Below, piece after piece: positions 59,955-64,000 of a stretch of DNA of 64,000 nucleotides. Every line of letters begins with the position of its first letter. Within the stretch, counting starts at the first letter, position 1. Location of the stretch: positions 1,562,501-1,626,500 of the forward strand of contig CP114484.1 in assembly GCA_027186245.1 (NCBI GenBank). The letters are read 5' to 3'. The stretch is from Coriaria nepalensis (taxonomy: Eukaryota > Streptophyta > Magnoliopsida > Cucurbitales > Coriariaceae). Made by a program: the position numbers and the translations under genes. The notes under the pieces were generated by a model. The model made no database searches, was not told the origin of the DNA, and saw only the letters and a list, made by a program, of their open reading frames with translations.

Positions 59955-62037
59955 CAGAAAAAGATGAAGTTGGTGATGGTGGTGGAGCCGGAGGGTGGGC
60001 TGTATGAGATAGCCAATGAGGAAGAGGTTAAGGTGATCTTCCGGGTTTGTGAAAAACAGGAATAACAATGGAGGGCATTTGTCTTGAAAGAAGGCGAATA
60101 ATGGGAGGTTGGGGAGTAATGGTGGGAATTGTTTAGGTATTGGTTTTTTTGACAGTGTTATTGTTAGAGATAGAGAGAGAGAAAGAGAGATGCGAGTGTT
60201 GATGGAGGATTTGCCAAGTGTGCATGATCAGTACAACGTTGTTATGCGAAGGCCGAAGAATACGAGGAAGATCGGCTACGCTGGAAGACAGACAGACATA
60301 GCAAACACTTCTCCCATTATTTCTCTACGTAAGAATATTATTTACTTCAAATTATTTTTTCTTGGGTAAGAATTTAAAATGTCGATTAATATGTTACGTA
60401 ATTGGTAACAATAGATCTAACTAAGAAACTGACGTGGGTATTTTTTTTCTGTCATCTTTTTTGCCACGTGATGTTTTTTGAGGTGTCATGTTACTATTGG
60501 ATCCAAATTAACATGTCAGCAAACCATTTCTCTTCTTATGATCATTTACAATACAAGTCTTGTTGTTAAGTTAATGCTAAAAAACTATGAAGCAAAAAGG
60601 GTCGTCCCTACTTTCCGGCAACTCAAGGTTCTAACTTAGAGGGAAAAGCTCGTACAAATTTACTAAATATAATAATAAATTATAATCATTTTATATTATC
60701 AATAATAATTTTTATCATATTTGGTAAACTTACCAACTTGACCTTCAGAAATTGGACTCAACTTAGAGACATGTTTGGATAAAACCAATTATCCCATCAA
60801 CTTCACAGTTTAACAATCGCCTGCTCTCATCTAAAACACAAAGCTAGGCAACGACCTAAATGAGAAACGTAGAGGCAAAAAAGAACAAGGCAACAGAAAT
60901 GGGCTAATTTATTTCCTAATCGAATGTCCTTAGTTATCAACTGTAGAATCATACAAAGAGAAATGAAAAGGTCCGTTTTCCTTAGGCTAAAAACAGCATT
61001 ATAAGCTTTCATAAACTCTGTTTCTTACAAGGAGGATTCGGTCCTTCTCCCAACACCTAAGCATTCTACCACATGTACCGAAAAATGGAAGCCTAAGATA
61101 TCAGAAACTTTTGTTTAAGCCACAGCTAACAACAGCTCAAGTCGACATACCGTTAGCCGTTCATCATCTCACAGATTTCTCTCAATGAAGACAAACTTAC
61201 AAGACTTGGACCTGGAAATGCTGGCCGGGGCTGGAGAATCATATCCTGTCTCATTGTCATCAAGGCAAATGCAAAAATTTTCAGACTCAGAATATTGTCC
61301 CTCTCAAAACTTCATTCAGGGAAAAATGATCCAGATAAATGAAGCCTAGCTCTTGTTCACAGCCATGAGTGGACCACCTCACTTCACTTAAAACTCTCCA
61401 CTTTTAGAACCTCTTGCATATGATGTCCTCCTGTACAAACAGAAAGGCCAAATACAGGGGGGAAAATGATTATGCCATGGTTGTCAAAGTGTCTAACTAT
61501 CACTACCACTATCTCTAACCATTATCAACTGATCTTTCTTGCCTTGCTACCACTAGATACTCCTCTTCTACATCTCTGTCTACACCTACCTAAGTTTCAT
61601 TAAGTCTAATATGCCAAACCAGGTAATTAATGACAAACAAATCAGAAGATGTCAATAATCAATTGCAATCACCAACATGAATATGATTATATAAGCATAT
61701 AAAGCTCAAATAGTATAGTAAAGGAAATAATTCCACATAGCTAGTAGACAATGATAATAATAAGCACACCAAATCTCAAGACTAAAGCTCGTAAGCAAGT
61801 ACTTAATAAGAGAAGCATCATCACAGTATGCCTCTAAAACAACTACTTATATAAACAAAGGGAAAAATAGATAACTTAAAACTATGGGATTCAAAGCAAT
61901 CCCACCAGGTCCCAAACCGCATTTGATCGTCAAGCTCGAAACCACTCCAGCCAGCTGGCAAATGAGGAAATCAGCATGGCACATGAATTAAGAGAAGAAG
62001 AGATCCAGAGATTGAAAAACTCAAAAAACCACCAAAA
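59955..62037. other. Intergenic, PATROL1-like promoter / RGBD 3' side
   Basis: The left part is the promoter and leader of the PATROL1-like gene, with a GA tract at about 60170-60192 and a G-box CACGTG near 60465-60470. The right part, from about 60830, is less AT-rich and probably includes the 3' untranslated region, possibly spliced, of the RNA-binding gene. No additional coding gene supported. Confidence 0.4.
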
Positions 62038-63785
62038 TTACTGTTGCTGAGGTTGTCGGACCTGACCACCTCCGTATCCACCACCATAACCTACTTGCCC
62101 TCCACGAAGACCATTGCCCTGAGGGGTGGTCCCATAATTTCCTGAGGCTTGTGATGAATCAGATCTCCATGCCTCATTTCCATAGCCAGAATTCCCATTT
62201 GCATCACCATAACCACTTCCTATGTAGCCACCTCCATTGGCATGTAATTCTCCACTGCCTTGACCACCCATATTACTATTTGGGGCCCCACCACCAGACC
62301 GCCCTCCAACAACTCCGTACCCACCTGGATTCCCATAAGAACCATCGTTCCCACCATACCCACCATACCCATAACCTTGGTTTCCATACCCACCGGCACC
62401 ACCAGGAGATTGACCGGTAGGTACGGATCCACCACCACCACCACTACTACCATTAGGAGTAGCCCAAGGAGCAGTATTCCCATAGCCCACAGCCCCATAA
62501 CCTGTCGGACCTTGAGTGCTCCACGAAGTTTGGGGGCCACCTTGTGGACCACTTGCATAGCCAGCATTAGGGACATTTGGGTTTCCATAGGATGTGGCTG
62601 CAGCAGCAGCAGCGGCAGCGGCACCATATCCAGTATTGGCCCCACCATAATAGCCACCATAACCAATCCCATTATTTGAAGGGCCATACCCATAGCCAGA
62701 AGTAGAATAGCCAGAAGAACCATAAGGCGGAAAACCTTCACCTGTACCCTGAGATTGCATGTATCTACTGGAATCTAGCCGGCCATCATATGAGTTAGGA
62801 TTGCCACCAGAAATCCCATAGCCTGGGAAACCACCGCCACTTCCAGCACCGCCACCCGTTGAACGGCCACCACCTCCACCACCAGGATTAGAATCTTTCG
62901 GAAGAGCTCTCTTCACTTCCACTTGCTTACCATTTAAATCATGGAACGTCTTCTGCAAAACCCGATCCACTGCTTCTTCGGATTCGAATGAAATAAAGCC
63001 AAATCCACGAGGCCGTCCGGTATTTTGGTCATACATAACTACAACATCTGCTACATCACCAAATATTTCAAAATACTGCTTAAAACCGTCTTCATTCAAA
63101 GTTGGGGGCAATCCTCCAACAAAGATTTTCTTCGTTCTGATATTTCCTCCGCCACCACCACCACCAAAATTTCTACCAGGATTAGTATTTCCGGATCTGG
63201 CTGAGGTTTGCTGTTCTTCCCGAGATAAGGCCCTCTTAGCCTCAACCTGGAAAATAAATCAGTTAGTGACAAGAACAAGTAACCGTTTACAGAAGAAATA
63301 TTATAGTTTCAGCTAAGCCTTTTAATCCCCTTCAGTGAGTACCTATTATATTGACTCCTATAAACAAAATAGCACAATTTTCATTAAACATATAGATAGT
63401 GAAAAACTATGAAGTGCAAAAGAAAAGGCTAGCAGCAAATACTAAAACTATTATTAAGCCCAAATGAAAGCCAGAAATCCCCAAAATACAAATCCAAAGA
63501 GAAACAGAGAGAAAGCAGAGAAACCCTAATATTGAAGCTCACAGCTAGCACTCATCATCTCACCAGTCTACCGTCGATTGTGTGCTTATCCTGAAGAACC
63601 CTATCGAGAACCGAGGGATCTTCGAAAACGACGAAGCCAAACCCTCTAGGTCTCCCTGTCGTCTTGTCTCTCATAACGACGGTCTGCGCCACCTCGCCAT
63701 AGTTGCCGAAGTAGTCCTTGAGCTTATCCTCTGAGGTCTCCCATGAAATTCCGCCAATGAAAAGCTTTCCCTGATCCGAATCCAT
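62038..63785 (-). CDS. Two-RRM glycine-rich RNA-binding protein (RGBD/hnRNP-like)
   Basis: A nuclear or cytoplasmic hnRNP A/B-like RNA-binding protein of the plant RGBD group. Two exons, 63785-63564 and 63246-62038, give 476 residues. RRM1 (about residues 7-80) has RNP2 KLFIGGISW and RNP1 GRPRGFGFVVF. RRM2 (about 108-185) has KIFVGGLPP and GRPRGFGFISF. The rest is a low-complexity Gly/Tyr/Ser/Asn/Gln-rich tail (many GGYG and YGG units, one run of nine Ala near 275) ending GGQVRQPQQQ, prion-like and likely to phase separate. The intron falls between GRL and VEAKRALSREEQ at the usual place. A (GA)n run sits in the leader at 63848-63866. I recall At2g33410 and At4g14300 as the closest relatives. 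Confidence 0.92.
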
Positions 63786-64000
63786 TTCCTGTATCTTACT
63801 TCCCTCTCTTGTTGGAGAACAACAGACGAGGGTTTGCTCTCGCGCAGAGAGAGAGAGAGAGAGAGAGGCGGTCAGGTTCAAAGGGAGAATAAAAAAGGAT
63901 GTGATTTAGCGGTTTGGACTTTGGAGCGTAGAATTTTTATTTGTTTTGGACGGTTCTGATTTTCTTCGAAAGACTGAAGGGTGAGATGGACGGTCTGTAT
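63786..64000. other. Leader/promoter of the RGBD gene
   Basis: Minus-strand leader with a (CT)n tract and start of the upstream promoter, cut by the window edge. Confidence 0.5.

Noticed and set aside
62220..62741. Open frames of 139-173 codons overlapping the glycine-rich tail
   Set aside because: Shadows of GGN/TAY repeats of the RGBD tail; composition is repetitive.
1..64000. Undescribed multi-gene system, CRISPR array or biosynthetic cluster
   Set aside because: Searched for regularly spaced repeats, co-directed compact gene sets and pathway-related neighbours; the genes belong to unrelated housekeeping and transport functions.

Overview
The window is nuclear DNA of a flowering plant, almost certainly a eudicot. 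It is AT-rich, genes carry many short GT-AG introns and (GA/CT)n-rich leaders, and the proteins belong to plant-specific families (RIC/CRIB, fibrillin, PHO1, NPGR, MORF, NPF5, PATROL1-like). I see no bacterial, viral, organellar, CRISPR or operon signal, no rRNA gene, and no tRNA I could support.

Layout. 1-10,150: a ROP-interactive CRIB protein (+), a KIN-10A/PAKRP2 kinesin locus carrying two disabling lesions (-), a plastid fibrillin of the FBN3 type (-), and a large uncharacterised WD40-like protein (+) head-to-head with the fibrillin. 11,400-19,100: a long-chain fatty alcohol oxidase (+) tail-to-tail with a 14-exon PHO1-family phosphate exporter (-). 19,100-29,080: a 10 kb gene-poor, very AT-rich stretch with microsatellites and one well-bounded foldback, Mutator-like element. 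29,085-35,400: peroxisomal PMP22 (+), a small uncharacterised protein (-), and an NPGR2-type TPR protein (+). 35,940-45,505, all minus: a U2AF65-like splicing factor, the organellar RNA-editing factor MORF2, and cyanase. 48,490-53,113: an NPF5.2/PTR3-like transporter (+) tail-to-tail with a small zinc-finger protein (-). 53,114-56,409: transposon-derived DNA with a dead DUF1985 fragment. 56,410-63,785, both minus: a DUF810/MUN PATROL1-like protein and a two-RRM glycine-rich RGBD/hnRNP protein.

Exon boundaries were set by eye: each intron was required to have GT-AG (twice GC-AG) ends, to keep the frame, and to rebuild the known family sequence. For every intact gene the summed exon lengths are divisible by three. 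The kinesin is the exception: it is 5 nt short at the P-loop and also has an in-frame stop.

The genes do not form a functional pathway; they are ordinary independent eukaryotic genes. Gene content does resemble Arabidopsis neighbourhoods I recall (At2g33410-33440, At4g14300-14330, At3g23410-23430), which suggests a conserved ancestral block. I found no convincing new molecular system. The strongest unusual observations are the double lesion in the cell-division kinesin, two GC-AG introns, the foldback element with a 9 bp target duplication, the dead DUF1985 fragment, and a three-copy ~190 bp repeat inside a MORF2 intron.
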